A stretch of DNA of 64,000 nucleotides from Synechococcus sp. M44_DOE_062 (GCA_015295985.1 DVDX01000004.1:62001-126000), one strand, 5' to 3'; shown: positions 29,100 through 38,586, numbered from the stretch's first letter. Notes: generated from the letters alone by a model not told the origin. Made by a program: numbers and translations.

Positions 29100-30106
29100 A
29101 GAGAGTTCCACCCCTTGTCAAAGGCAGTATCCTGGTCGTCGAGGACGAGAAGATCATCGCCAAGGACATTGCCAACGTTCTGAAAAAATTTGGCTACGCT
29201 GTGCCCGCCATTGCTTCTTCCGGGGAAGAGGCGATCCGCAGGCTGGAAGAGATGCCGGTGGACTTGGTCTTGATGGATATCGTCCTAAAAGGCGATATCG
29301 ATGGCATAGAAGCCGCCAAGCGGATCACCGAGCGCTTCAACATTCCGGTGGTGCATCTGACGGCCTACGCTGACGAAGACACCCTCTCCCGCGTCAAGGA
29401 GACCCGGCCCTTCGGCTACATCATCAAGCCCTTCAAAGAGCGGGAACTCTACACCACCATTGAAATTGCTCTGCACAACCACCGCCAGAGCCTTGAGAAC
29501 CGCAAGCTGGAAGAGAAAAGAATCGAGGAGCTGCGGCAAAAACTGCAGCAGTTGCAGCAGTTCACGGATGTGAAGGGCACTCTGTTCAAGAAATTCTTGC
29601 AGGATCTGAGCGAGCCCCTCTCGAACCTCAGCTTTGCCCTGGGGCTGCTCAAAGATGCCGAGTCGGAGCAGAAGCGGGAACACTACCTGCAGGTGCTGGA
29701 GGATGAATTTCGCCGTGAGCTGGAGCTGATCCACCAGACCTCTAACCTGGAAAATCTTCTGAACCTGGAAAATGTCGGTCTGTTGAGCCAGTTCAGCCTG
29801 CTACGTCCCCAGGAGCCCAGCCCTGGTCACCGGTTGGAACAGGAAGCGCTCACCCCTGCAACCACGCCCCCTCAGGAGTCGGCAGGCTCTGCCCCTGCAC
29901 CCAGCCCCACTGCCGCCACAGCGCCACGGGCACCGCTGCGCCCCCTTAACCAGACTCAGTTGGCGGAACGGTTGGGGGTGGTGGTTTCCGCCATTACCTA
30001 CTGGAAATTCAAAACTGGGTTTCCAGAGTGGAGCCGCAGCCGGGATCCCGACGGCATTTCTTGGCGCTATTCCCCCGATTCCAAGCGCTTTTCGCCCGTG
30101 CCCTAG
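29096..30106 (+). CDS. Response regulator with degenerate DHp-like middle and C-terminal HTH-like segment
   Basis: 336 residues from a TTG that overlaps the kinase stop (TTGA). Receiver domain (about 10-125) with acidic pocket VVEDE, phospho-acceptor aspartate about residue 60 in VLMDIVL, and lysine in IIKPF. A coiled coil leads to a segment (FLQDLSEPLSNLSFALGLL and following) that resembles a histidine-kinase dimerisation helix pair without the histidine. A Pro/Ala-rich linker then reaches a C-terminal piece (LNQTQLAERLGVVVSAITYW, then FPEWSRSRDPDGISWRY) of a helix-turn-helix type recurrent in cyanobacterial regulators. It is likely the phosphorylation target of the upstream PAS kinase. Confidence 0.88.
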   Translation: MKRVPPLVKGSILVVEDEKIIAKDIANVLKKFGYAVPAIASSGEEAIRRLEEMPVDLVLMDIVLKGDIDGIEAAKRITERFNIPVVHLTAYADEDTLSRVKETRPFGYIIKPFKERELYTTIEIALHNHRQSLENRKLEEKRIEELRQKLQQLQQFTDVKGTLFKKFLQDLSEPLSNLSFALGLLKDAESEQKREHYLQVLEDEFRRELELIHQTSNLENLLNLENVGLLSQFSLLRPQEPSPGHRLEQEALTPATTPPQESAGSAPAPSPTAATAPRAPLRPLNQTQLAERLGVVVSAITYWKFKTGFPEWSRSRDPDGISWRYSPDSKRFSPVP

Positions 30107-31285
30107 CTAGCGTTGCAGCACTTCCACCCGCACAGGTGCCAGCCCCGAGCGCACCATCCCCAACACCTCTGCCGCTCGCAGGGAGAGGTCGATGATCCGA
30201 CCGGGGATAAAAGGGCCGCGATCGTTGATGCGCACGACAGCCTGGCGTCCGTTTTTCAAGTTGGTCACCCGTACCTCGGTGCCAAAGGGCAGGGTGGGGT
30301 GGGCAGCCGTCATCTCATGGCGGGTTGGGTGCAGGTCATACCAAGAAGCAATGCCCTCTTGCACAGGCCCAACCACGCGGACAGGGGCGGGTTCCTGTTG
30401 AGGGGCTGTTTTCGGCTTGGAACCTGCAACGGCGGCTTTGGCAGTCAGAGCAGCCGGTTGAGGCAGGGCCGGAGCCGCTATAGGCGGGGCATCGAGCAGC
30501 AGACGGCGCAGACGATTGGCAGCCAAAACAGCCACATCCACCGGGCGCTGGTTGTCGATCAACAGCACTCCATCGTCGATGCGCAGCAATTCTTTGTTGT
30601 TGACCTGAATGGTGTAGAGAGGAACACCCAAGCCTTGTTCGGCCAATTCCAAACCTGCCCAACCTAGAGTGATGGTGGTGTCTTTCAGGGATCCCTGGGC
30701 CATTTGGTTGAGCTGGGCCACAAGGGTGCTGGCCCGCATCAGCGGTGGTTCTAGCCCAGGGTGCTCGACAAAACTGACAATGGGCAGATCCCGCACATAG
30801 ACAGTAACCACCTGTTGCCCGTCCATCTGATAGTCGTAGAGGGTGGAGATGGGCTGGTTGGTGTGCTGCTGTTGTTCGCCGATCTTGAGAATGGGTTCTT
30901 CTGCTCGACGGGGCAGGATCGCCTGGCGAGATCGGTTCAAGGGATGATCCAAGTTCAGGGTACCCAGTTTGGCAGGGGCAAGACCCTCGTGGCCGGAGAT
31001 AGGGGTTTGGGGGGTTCTCGGCAGCGTTCTGACTGGGGCTGCGGCAGCAGTGGTGGGTTGGGAAGGGGGAACGAGGTCGGTGGCCGGGGAGGGCAATTGG
31101 GAGTGAGATGACAGCTCCGCTGCTCGGGTGCTCAGGGATCCGGTTCGCGTTGAGGCTTGGGCTCGCGGGGCGAAGCTGCCCAACATGCCTGCCGGCAAGC
31201 CCAAAGCCGTGACACAGAGACAACTGACCAAGCCCATTTTGCGGGCGGGATCCAGTCCCTGTCCAAGCTGTTTCCAATTTCGCAT
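30107..31285 (-). CDS. rlpA: RlpA-like protein (double-psi beta-barrel, septal-ring/lytic transglycosylase type)
   Basis: 392 residues from the ATG at 31285, which has a GGAGAGGAG sequence 10-18 bases upstream; the longer frame from TTG 31315 is less likely. N-terminal signal or membrane segment (MGLVSCLCVTALGLPAGML), a long Pro/Ala/Thr-rich low-complexity middle, then a C-terminal RlpA domain (about 310-392) with GIASWYD, HPTLPFGTEVRVTNLKNGR, RINDRGPF and IIDLS. RlpA proteins cleave or bind denuded glycan at the division site. It abuts the response regulator gene tail to tail with no bases between. Confidence 0.88.
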   Translation of the reverse strand: MRNWKQLGQGLDPARKMGLVSCLCVTALGLPAGMLGSFAPRAQASTRTGSLSTRAAELSSHSQLPSPATDLVPPSQPTTAAAAPVRTLPRTPQTPISGHEGLAPAKLGTLNLDHPLNRSRQAILPRRAEEPILKIGEQQQHTNQPISTLYDYQMDGQQVVTVYVRDLPIVSFVEHPGLEPPLMRASTLVAQLNQMAQGSLKDTTITLGWAGLELAEQGLGVPLYTIQVNNKELLRIDDGVLLIDNQRPVDVAVLAANRLRRLLLDAPPIAAPALPQPAALTAKAAVAGSKPKTAPQQEPAPVRVVGPVQEGIASWYDLHPTRHEMTAAHPTLPFGTEVRVTNLKNGRQAVVRINDRGPFIPGRIIDLSLRAAEVLGMVRSGLAPVRVEVLQR

Positions 31286-31429
31286 GAGGCCGCGCTCCTC
31301 TCCAATCTCGTACAACTTCCAGTGCGACGGTTAAAACAGAAGTTAATGTACCATAGGTTTCTGAGTTGACCCGTCTGTACGGTCGGACACAGGAGCTCAA
31401 GTCTTGATAGCATAAGGGGTTTCGGCATT

Positions 31430-32494
31430 TTGGACTACCGCTCAGCAGGAGTTGACATCGATCTGGGCCACGCCTTTGTCAGGGGGATCCGCGAGCGCGT
31501 TGAACGGATTCAAATTCCGTCCTCAGGTTCTTCAGGAACCTTGGGCGGCATCGGCGGCTTTGCCGGTCTGTTTGAGCTGCCGACGGGGTATCAAGCGCCG
31601 GTGTTGGTGGCGGGCACCGATGGGGTGGGGACAAAGCTGGACATTGCCCAGCAGTGGGGTCAGCACCAGGGGGTGGGTGTTGACCTGGTGGCGATGTGCG
31701 TCAACGACGTGCTGACGGTGGGGGCCCGGCCGCTGTTTTTCTTGGACTACGTGGCCACCGGCAAGCTGGAGCCGGAAGCCCTGTGGCAGGTGATCGACGG
31801 CATCTTGGCGGGCTGCCAGGAGGCGGGCTGCCAACTGCTGGGGGGGGAAACGGCGGAGATGCCGGGGTTTTATCCCCCTGGGAAATACGACCTGGCCGGG
31901 TTTTGTGTCGGAATTGTGGAAAAAACGGCTATTCTGGATGGGTCGCGGGTGCAGTTGGGGGATCGGCTGTTGGCTTTGCCCAGCAGCGGCCTGCACAGCA
32001 ACGGCTACAGCCTGGTGCGGCGCATTGTGGCCGACCGGGGTTGGCGCTGGGATCACCGGCCCCCCGGCTGGGATCGGCCTTTGGCGGAAGTATTCCTCAC
32101 CCCCACCCGCATCTATGTCCAGGCGGTGCAACGGCTGCAGTCAGCCGGTGTTCCCCTCCACGGCATGGCTCACATCACCGGCGGCGGGATCCCGGAAAAT
32201 TTGCCCCGCTGTTTGGCCCCGAACCAAGCGGCACGGCTGCAGCCCCACAGTTGGCCCGTCCCACGGGAATTTCTCTGGCTCCAAGAGCAGGGCCAGGTGG
32301 AGACCTTGGAGATGTTCCGCACCTTCAACCTGGGGGTGGGCTACGTGCTGGTGATCCCCCCTGAGGCGGAAAATCAGGTGAGATCCCTGCTCCCCGAAGC
32401 CTTCCCCATTGGGGAGGTGGTGGCAGCCAATGCAGGGGAGAGCCGGGTTCTGGGGCTGGAACAGTGGGGATCCCTCACAAGCCCTGCCGACTAG
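31430..32494 (+). CDS. purM: Phosphoribosylformylglycinamidine cyclo-ligase (AIR synthase)
   Basis: 354 residues. Fifth step of purine synthesis, ATP-dependent ring closure of FGAM to AIR. Start is TTG: the family opens with (M)DYRxAGVD, exactly what follows this codon, and no ATG or GTG is available. Seen: GIGGFAGLF, GTDGVGTKL, HQGVGVDLVAMCVNDVL, LGGETAEMPGFY, SSGLHSNGYSLVR, and HITGGGIPENLPR. Divergent from rlpA across 144 bases. Confidence 0.96.
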   Translation: MDYRSAGVDIDLGHAFVRGIRERVERIQIPSSGSSGTLGGIGGFAGLFELPTGYQAPVLVAGTDGVGTKLDIAQQWGQHQGVGVDLVAMCVNDVLTVGARPLFFLDYVATGKLEPEALWQVIDGILAGCQEAGCQLLGGETAEMPGFYPPGKYDLAGFCVGIVEKTAILDGSRVQLGDRLLALPSSGLHSNGYSLVRRIVADRGWRWDHRPPGWDRPLAEVFLTPTRIYVQAVQRLQSAGVPLHGMAHITGGGIPENLPRCLAPNQAARLQPHSWPVPREFLWLQEQGQVETLEMFRTFNLGVGYVLVIPPEAENQVRSLLPEAFPIGEVVAANAGESRVLGLEQWGSLTSPAD

Positions 32495-32729
32495 CCAACC
32501 GATGGATCCCCACCAAAAGGGGGAAAGGGATCCCGGCTCCATCAACGCATCCTCGCTGCCGCTATGCTAAGTTGGCATGTGGCCTCAGCACGGTTGCCCG
32601 TGTTCTTGCCCGAGCCTGTAATCTCTTCCTAGCATTCGTTTTTCTTGGAATATGGGCAACTCAGCCTTAGCCTGCACAGACTTGGGCCGTTTGCCAACCA
32701 CCGCTGACCCTGTAGGTTAGGAGTTGCTG

Positions 32730-33764
32730 ATGACAGGTTTACCCACTGCTCGTGCAAATGCGGTTGCTAAAGTGCTCCGCACCGCTGGCGCGATCGAAGT
32801 CGAGCATTTGAGCAAAACCTACGGCAGCTTTACTGCCATCCGCGATGTTTCCTTCCAGGTGAACGCCGGCGAGATCATGGGGTTTTTGGGGCCGAATGGG
32901 GCCGGCAAGACCACATCCATGCGCATTTTGGCTGGGTATCTGCCTGCCAGCGAGGGGACGGCGCGGGTGGCTGGGTTTGATGTTCACGAAAACTCGATGG
33001 CGGTGCGGCAGCGCATCGGCTATCTGCCGGAAAACCCGCCCCTCTACCCCGACATGACGGTGGAGGCGTATCTGCACTTTGTGGCCCAGATCAAGCGGGT
33101 CAGCCCCGGCGATCGGCCCAGGCGGGTGGACGAGGTGCTCCGGCGCTGCAGCCTGGAAGAAAAGCGCCACACCCTCATCCGCAAGCTTTCCAAGGGATTT
33201 AAGCAGCGGGTGGGCATCGCCCAAGCCCTGGTTCACGACCCGCCGGTGATCATCCTGGATGAGCCCACCATTGGCTTGGATCCCAAGCAGATCATTGAGG
33301 TGCGCAACCTAATCAAGAGCCTGGCGGGCGACCATACCATTGTCCTCTCCACCCACATCCTGCCAGAGGTGAGCATGACCTGCGACCGAGTGGTGATCAT
33401 CAACCGCGGCCAGGTGGCTGCCATCGGCACACCTGCTGAACTGACAGCCCAGCTTCAGGATCGGCAGCAGGCGCGGCTGTTGGTGGGGGCAACGGAGGAA
33501 ACGGCCATCCGGGCAGCCCTGCAGCCTTTGCCCCAAGTGGAGGTGGTGAGCGTACAACCCTTGGCGGCGGATTCTCCTCGCTGGCAGGTGCAGCTCAAGA
33601 GCAGCGCTGCCATGGACGGCTGGATCCCAGAGGCGGCCAAAGCGCTGGTGCAGGCGGGGATCGACCTCTACGAGATAGGCCGTTCTCAGGCTTCTTTGGA
33701 AGAGATTTTCCTGCAGCTCACCACCCAAGAGGGATCCGAGGGCCCACTGGAGGAAGCGGCATGA
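32730..33764 (+). CDS. ABC-2 type transporter ATPase (GldA-like)
   Basis: 344 residues from the ATG at 32730, which has TAGGAG 7 bases upstream; a TTG two codons earlier is open. Walker A GPNGAGKTT near residue 54, signature LSKGFKQRVG, Walker B VIILDEPTIGLD near 172, H-loop STHILPEV. A C-terminal regulatory domain (about 240-330) is typical of GldA/NatA-like ATPases. The first 21 residues include VLRTAGAI, encoded by a copy of the dispersed element, so the native N-terminus may have been altered. The stop overlaps the permease start by 4 bases. Confidence 0.92.
   Translation: MTGLPTARANAVAKVLRTAGAIEVEHLSKTYGSFTAIRDVSFQVNAGEIMGFLGPNGAGKTTSMRILAGYLPASEGTARVAGFDVHENSMAVRQRIGYLPENPPLYPDMTVEAYLHFVAQIKRVSPGDRPRRVDEVLRRCSLEEKRHTLIRKLSKGFKQRVGIAQALVHDPPVIILDEPTIGLDPKQIIEVRNLIKSLAGDHTIVLSTHILPEVSMTCDRVVIINRGQVAAIGTPAELTAQLQDRQQARLLVGATEETAIRAALQPLPQVEVVSVQPLAADSPRWQVQLKSSAAMDGWIPEAAKALVQAGIDLYEIGRSQASLEEIFLQLTTQEGSEGPLEEAA
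32772..32793. repeat. Dispersed element in the N-terminus of the GldA-like gene
   Basis: GTGCTCCGCACC then GCTGGCGCGA, in frame, encoding VLRTAGAI just before the ABC domain begins. Confidence 0.75.
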
Positions 33765-34546
33765 ACGGAGCAATTGCCATTTTTCGTAAGGAATTGCGCG
33801 GCTACTTTACCTCGCCCATCGCCTATGTGGTGGCCGCGGTGTTTTGGGGACTGGCGGGGTTTTTCTTCTTTAATATCCTGGTGCGGGTGATCAATTTCTC
33901 CCAGCAGGTGGATCTGTTTGCCCAGTTTGGCCAGGAGAACCCCTTTGACGCCGCCACCATCCTGTCACAGCAGTTTCTCAATCTCTTGGGCACCCTCTCC
34001 CTTTTCTTGTTGCCCATCTTCACCATGAGTTCCTATGCCGAGGAGCGGCGGCGGGGCACTATGGAGCTGCTGGCCACCTCCCCCATCACCAACTTGGGGG
34101 TGGCGGTGGGCAAATGGCTGGCGGTGTGGGTGTTTTTCATCACGCTGCTGCTGCCGCCGTTGGTTTACCACGTGCTGGTGCTGAGCAGCGCCAACCCGGC
34201 AGTGGACTACCGCCTGACCTTGATGGGCTATGTGGGCCTAACCCTGCTGGCGGGCAGTGTCATGGCCTTGGGGTTGTTTATCTCGTCTCTAACAGACAGC
34301 ACACTCATCGCGGCGGTGGCCACCTTTGGCTTGATCCTGCTGCTCTGGGTGATTGACGCAGCAGCCGGTCAGGAGGAGAACTGGGTTGCCGCGACGCTGC
34401 GACATGTGTCTTTGCTACAGCAATACAGCAACTGGGTGCAAGGGATCCTCAGCAGCAGCAGCCTCATTCTTTTCTTGAGCATCATCGTCTTGGGGCTGTT
34501 TGCCACGGTGCAATCGGTGGAAAGCCTGCGCTGGCAACAGAGCTAG
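33761..34546 (+). CDS. ABC-2 type permease (GldF-like)
   Basis: 261 residues, six predicted helices. The opening IAIFRKELRGYFTSPIAYVV and the internal SSYAEERRRGTMELLATSPI (the EERRxGT helix of ABC-2 permeases) identify it. Starts within the stop of the ATPase gene (ATGA), so the two are translationally coupled. GldF partners GldA and GldG in Flavobacterium gliding; in cyanobacteria the same set is common and its role is unproven. Confidence 0.92.
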   Translation: MNGAIAIFRKELRGYFTSPIAYVVAAVFWGLAGFFFFNILVRVINFSQQVDLFAQFGQENPFDAATILSQQFLNLLGTLSLFLLPIFTMSSYAEERRRGTMELLATSPITNLGVAVGKWLAVWVFFITLLLPPLVYHVLVLSSANPAVDYRLTLMGYVGLTLLAGSVMALGLFISSLTDSTLIAAVATFGLILLLWVIDAAAGQEENWVAATLRHVSLLQQYSNWVQGILSSSSLILFLSIIVLGLFATVQSVESLRWQQS

Positions 34547-34566
34547 AGTCAGACGGGAGGAGTGCG

Positions 34567-36141
34567 GTGTTGAAGGACTGGCGCGCGTTAAAGGACTGGA
34601 CAGGGATCCTGGGCATTGGTGTCATCGCCATTGGCCTGGTGGTGGGATCCACCTTCACCGGTTGGACGGCTGTGCCCCTGAGCATGCTGGCAACGGGCCT
34701 GGCCCTGCTGGTGGCTTGGGGCATCACCCACCGGCAGGAGGTGGGGGTCTTCCTCGGTTTGCGTTCCACCCAGACCAACGCCAACATTCTGGTGGCGGTG
34801 GCGGCGATGGCCGTCATTTTGGTGCTGGTGAATGTGGTGGCGGTGCGCTACGACCTGCGGCTGGATCTCACCGAGGAGGGCCTGTTTACCCTGTCACCCC
34901 AAACCCGGCAATTGGTGCAGGGATTGGCGCAGCCGGTCAAAGTTTGGGTGGTCACCACTGCGCCGGATCCCAACCTGCGGGAGCAGCTAGAGCGCTATCG
35001 CCGCCTCAACCCCAACCGCTTCCAGTTTGAGTTTGTGGATCCCAATCGGGATCCCCTGACCATTCAGCGGCTGCAGGTGACGCAAAACAACACCCTGGTG
35101 GTGGAGGCCGGAGAAAGCCGGCAGCAACTGCCTCAGCCCCCTGCTCCTGACCTGGAGAGCAGACTAACCCCCGTCCTGTCCAAAGTGGTTAACCGAGGGG
35201 AGCTGGTGGCCTACTTCGTGCAAGGGCATGGGGAAGTGGGGCTGCAAGCCAGGGAAGGCACTCCAACGCTGGCTCAGGCAGCGGCAGCCCTGGGCCAGGA
35301 AGGCTATCGGGTCGAGCCCCTCAACTTGGTGCAATCGGAGATCCCAGAGGATGCGGATGTCTTGGTGCTGGCGGGGCCGCAGCGGGCTTTGTTCCCCGGC
35401 GAGGTGGAGAAGCTGCAGGATTATCTAGCAGAAGGAGGACGGCTGCTGTTGTTGATTGGGCCACGGGCGGATGCTGGCCTGGATCCCTTGCTGGAAGAGT
35501 GGGGTGTGGTCTTGGGGGATGACATCATCCTGGAGACGAGCAGCATCAGCCAGCTTCTGGGGACAGGGCCAGCCGTAGCTTTGGTTACTGACTACGGGGA
35601 TCACCCCATCACCGCCCCCTTGGCTGCCCAGCGGCTGATGACTCTCTTTCCCTTGGCTCGTTCGGTGGAAACCCAAGCTCGAGAAGGGATCCAAGCCACG
35701 CCCCTGCTGCGCACCGGCCCACAAAGCTGGGGGGAGACCAGTCCTGAGCTGCAAAGTGGCCCCCTGCAGTTCGATCCGGAGCAGGACAAGCCCGGCCCCC
35801 TTACCCTGGGTGTTGCTTTAAGCCGCCGTTTGGACAGCGACCAGACCGAATCAGACCAGGACTCGGGATCCCCGCAGGAGGCCCGCCTGGTGGTGATTGG
35901 CAATGTCAACTTCGCCCTCAACGGCAACTTGCGGCAGCAGGGCAACCGGGATCTCTTCTTGAACACCCTCAACTGGCTGACCGAACAAACGGAGCAGATC
36001 TCCATTCGCCCCAAATCCATCACGGATCGCCGTCTCACCCTAACCGGTCAAAACTTCCGCTGGTTGGTGCTGGGATCGACGGTGCTTTTGCCCTTGGCGG
36101 CCCTGGGATCCGGAGCTGCCCTGTGGTGGCAAAGACGGTAG
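34567..36141 (+). CDS. GldG-like ABC auxiliary protein
   Basis: 524 residues from a GTG. Three N-terminal membrane helices (about 12-30, 34-52, 75-96), a large soluble domain with RLDLTEEGLFTLSPQTRQL and GHGEVGL typical of the GldG/ABC_transp_aux family, and a C-terminal membrane helix (about 497-517) ending in WWQRR. Such proteins form the extracytoplasmic part of a GldAFG-type complex. Starts 20 bases after the permease stop; part of a four-gene operon with the DUF4340 gene. Confidence 0.9.
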   Translation: MLKDWRALKDWTGILGIGVIAIGLVVGSTFTGWTAVPLSMLATGLALLVAWGITHRQEVGVFLGLRSTQTNANILVAVAAMAVILVLVNVVAVRYDLRLDLTEEGLFTLSPQTRQLVQGLAQPVKVWVVTTAPDPNLREQLERYRRLNPNRFQFEFVDPNRDPLTIQRLQVTQNNTLVVEAGESRQQLPQPPAPDLESRLTPVLSKVVNRGELVAYFVQGHGEVGLQAREGTPTLAQAAAALGQEGYRVEPLNLVQSEIPEDADVLVLAGPQRALFPGEVEKLQDYLAEGGRLLLLIGPRADAGLDPLLEEWGVVLGDDIILETSSISQLLGTGPAVALVTDYGDHPITAPLAAQRLMTLFPLARSVETQAREGIQATPLLRTGPQSWGETSPELQSGPLQFDPEQDKPGPLTLGVALSRRLDSDQTESDQDSGSPQEARLVVIGNVNFALNGNLRQQGNRDLFLNTLNWLTEQTEQISIRPKSITDRRLTLTGQNFRWLVLGSTVLLPLAALGSGAALWWQRR

Positions 36142-36159
36142 AGCTGGAGGAAAGCAGGC

Positions 36160-37620
36160 ATGTTCAAGCGAACCACCTGGATTCTCTTGGGCCTGGCGGT
36201 GGCCTGTCTGCTGGGCTACTTCCTCTTGGATAACATCCAGCAACTGCGCCAGGAGCAACAGGCGGAGCGGGCGCGGCTGTTCCACTTTGCCACCGACACC
36301 ATTGCCCGCATTGAAATCCGCCAACAGAAAGAGGGGGAACCGGAAGAAATCCTTTTGGAGCGCATTCCGGAAGAAGAGGGATCCCACTGGCGGATCATCA
36401 GTCCCATCCAGTCGGCGGCGCTGGACTTCCCCATTGAGCAGTTGCTCAACACCTTCTCCCGCCTCACCCCCCAAATCACGCTGGAGGGGGCCACCGACCT
36501 AGCCGCTTTTGGCTTGGATCAGCCACGACACCAAATTGCCCTTTTCCCCAAAGAGGGGGATCCCTACCGCCTGGCCATCGGCAACGACAACTTCGATGGC
36601 TCCGGCTTCTACGCCCAACCGGAAGGCAAAGAGGTGGTACTCTTGCCCAGCGTCCAGAAGGGATCCCTGTTGCCTTCTCTCTTGGCTTTGCGAGACAAGA
36701 CTTTGCTTCGGTTTGATACTGCCGAGGTGAAGGCCCTCCAAGTACAGTTGGCAGGGGCGGATCCAGAAGTCTTTCGCCTGGAGCGGCAAGACGTTCGCGC
36801 CAGCGGTGCGGAGCACTTTACTTGGCAGATTGTTGAGCCCAGAGAACTGCCTGCCGATGAGATCAACGTCAACCGCCTGCTCAATACTCTGGCCCGCCTG
36901 CAGGCTGTAGAGTTCTCCGCCGAGACGCAGACGGAGCTAGCCCCCTATGGCTTGGAGCAACCTTCCGCCCGGCTGACGATAGAGCTCGGCAATGGCAAAA
37001 CTCTCACAGTTGCCCTTGGCTCCGAAAAAGATGGCCAGGTGTACGTCATCACCTCAGAACACCCAGCAGTGGCCACCTTGCTCACCTCCACCGCTGACAT
37101 TCTCCGCTCCGACTTGGAAGAGCTGCGGGATCACCGCATTGCCCGCCTCAACGCCAACCAAGTGGGCCAAGTCACCTTGGAATCCCAGGGGGAAAAGGTC
37201 ACCCTCATCCCTCGGTCTCCAGAGAAGGGATCCTTGGAGCTGCGCTGGGAAAACCCGCAGCAACCGGGCCAGCCTGCGGATCTCGGCTCTCTATTCTCCA
37301 GCCTCAATGCTGCCCGCGCCAAAGAGTTTGTGGAACAGGCCAACGCGGAAGCCCAAAGGGTGTTGTCTGAGCCTGACCTACGCCTGACCTTTGAGCCCAA
37401 GCCTGACGCCGAGCAAGATCCCTTGGTTCTGACCTTGGCCGCCTCTGGCTTGCGGGCCTACGTGCAAAGCAGCCGCCAACCGGACATTGCTGTGATCGAG
37501 CTGAGCACCTTCAACAGCCTGGAAACCGAAGTAAATCGCCTCTTGGAAGGCCAGCCAGAGAGTAAAGACTCCGCCCCGCTCACGCAACCGGCTCCCACCC
37601 CCTCGCCCCAGAGTCCCTAG
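36160..37620 (+). CDS. DUF4340 protein of the GldAFG-like operon
   Basis: 486 residues: one N-terminal anchor helix (about 7-24) and a long extracytoplasmic region of repeated beta-rich units. Two similar segments (ATDLAAFGLDQPRHQIAL and TELAPYGLEQPSARLTIEL) show the internal duplication usual in DUF4340 proteins. It is 18 bases after the GldG-like gene and completes the operon. A dispersed element at 36794-36816 adds RASGAEHF. Function unknown; likely a partner or substrate-binding piece of the ABC complex. Confidence 0.87.
   Translation: MFKRTTWILLGLAVACLLGYFLLDNIQQLRQEQQAERARLFHFATDTIARIEIRQQKEGEPEEILLERIPEEEGSHWRIISPIQSAALDFPIEQLLNTFSRLTPQITLEGATDLAAFGLDQPRHQIALFPKEGDPYRLAIGNDNFDGSGFYAQPEGKEVVLLPSVQKGSLLPSLLALRDKTLLRFDTAEVKALQVQLAGADPEVFRLERQDVRASGAEHFTWQIVEPRELPADEINVNRLLNTLARLQAVEFSAETQTELAPYGLEQPSARLTIELGNGKTLTVALGSEKDGQVYVITSEHPAVATLLTSTADILRSDLEELRDHRIARLNANQVGQVTLESQGEKVTLIPRSPEKGSLELRWENPQQPGQPADLGSLFSSLNAARAKEFVEQANAEAQRVLSEPDLRLTFEPKPDAEQDPLVLTLAASGLRAYVQSSRQPDIAVIELSTFNSLETEVNRLLEGQPESKDSAPLTQPAPTPSPQSP
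36794..36816. repeat. Dispersed element inside the DUF4340 gene
   Basis: TTCGCGCCAGCG then GTGCGGAGCAC, in frame, giving VRASGAEH. Opposite orientation to the copy in the GldA-like gene of the same operon. Confidence 0.75.
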
Positions 37621-37624
37621 AGCC

Positions 37625-38158
37625 TTAGCTGGCAGAGGTAGCCGTCTTCTCCTCTGGGGTTTGGGCTGCTTTTTTCAGGGCTTCCCCTTGTATCGTCAAC
37701 ACCGAGCAGGGGGCATGGTGCAGCACGTAGTTGCTAACGCTGCCCAGAAACAGCTCGCTCAGGCCGGAGTGGCCGCGGCGGCCCACCACCACCAAGTCTG
37801 CATCCCAAGAGCGGGCCAGGTCGCAGATGACTCGACCGGGGCTGCCGTAGTTGAGGCTGTACTCGGCGCGGATCCCGTGCTCAGCCGCTTTCTCCACCAG
37901 CGAGCGCAGATAGTCTATCTGGTTTTGCTCGAAGATGGCACATTGCTCCCGATAAGACTGCCACAGCTCGGCGCTGATGGCGGAGCTGTAATCCACCCCC
38001 AGAATCATCGGTGGTTCTGGGGCACCCGGCTCTTCCTGGGACAAAACATGGAGAATCATCATGCTGGCCTGCATGGCCTTGGCTACTTGGACGGCCTTTT
38101 GAAACACTCCCTGACTTAGCTCCGACCGATCCAATGCCACCAAAATCCTGCTGAACAT
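37625..38158 (-). CDS. Universal stress protein (UspA family)
   Basis: 177 residues from the ATG at 38158 (MFSRILVALDRSELSQ); the longer frame from 38194 adds 12 residues with no family match. Single Usp domain. The nucleotide-binding signature G-2x-G-9x-G-S is present as VVVGRRGHSGLSELFLGSVS, so ATP binding is expected. A long insert about residues 50-90 is common in cyanobacterial members. Convergent with the DUF4340 gene, 4 bases apart. Specific role unknown. Confidence 0.9.
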   Translation of the reverse strand: MFSRILVALDRSELSQGVFQKAVQVAKAMQASMMILHVLSQEEPGAPEPPMILGVDYSSAISAELWQSYREQCAIFEQNQIDYLRSLVEKAAEHGIRAEYSLNYGSPGRVICDLARSWDADLVVVGRRGHSGLSELFLGSVSNYVLHHAPCSVLTIQGEALKKAAQTPEEKTATSAS

Positions 38159-38194
38159 ATCGGCTTCCTCCAGAGGGCTAACAGCGGGGCACAA

Positions 38195-38586
38195 GATAGA
38201 AGCAGCCTAACTTCGGGGTTGACTAAGAAAACTGGGTTGCAAGCTCCGCCCTACCGCTACGCACTTCGCCTTGGCGGGCCGTAGGCCTCAGCAAGCTAGA
38301 AGGGCAGCTTTAGGCTGTCGCCTGCGGCGGCGCGGAGCGCTTTGGTGCTCATTAACTCCGCTTGGGAAAGAATCTTTGCCCCTTAGGGCAGAGAGAATGT
38401 CAATAACTCACTTGACTTAAAGTTCCTCTCTTCTTTGCCCCTACCTACTTCGTATTCGTATTGTATTTGTTTTGTATTGTGGAAGATTTGGGCAAGAAAA
38501 CCCCCGAACATCCCGTTCGCGTCAGCGTTGCGGAGCAACAACGAACCATCAGATTGGCAACGAAAGTTTAGAGATCTTGACACAGA
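38195..38586. repeat. Intergenic repeat region downstream of the M14 peptidase gene
   Basis: No gene seen in 392 bases. It holds GC-rich repeat debris at about 38235-38350 (CCGCTACGCACTTCGCC, GGCGGCGCGGAGCGC) and a full dispersed element at 38516-38538 (TTCGCGTCAGCG then TTGCGGAGCAA). Between about 38355 and 38500 the sequence is AT-rich. A 66-codon minus-strand frame here runs through the element and is not supported. Confidence 0.6.

Noticed and set aside
38383-38583. A 66-residue minus-strand frame downstream of the M14 peptidase gene
   Set aside because: It runs through a dispersed element and has no ribosome-binding site or family resemblance.
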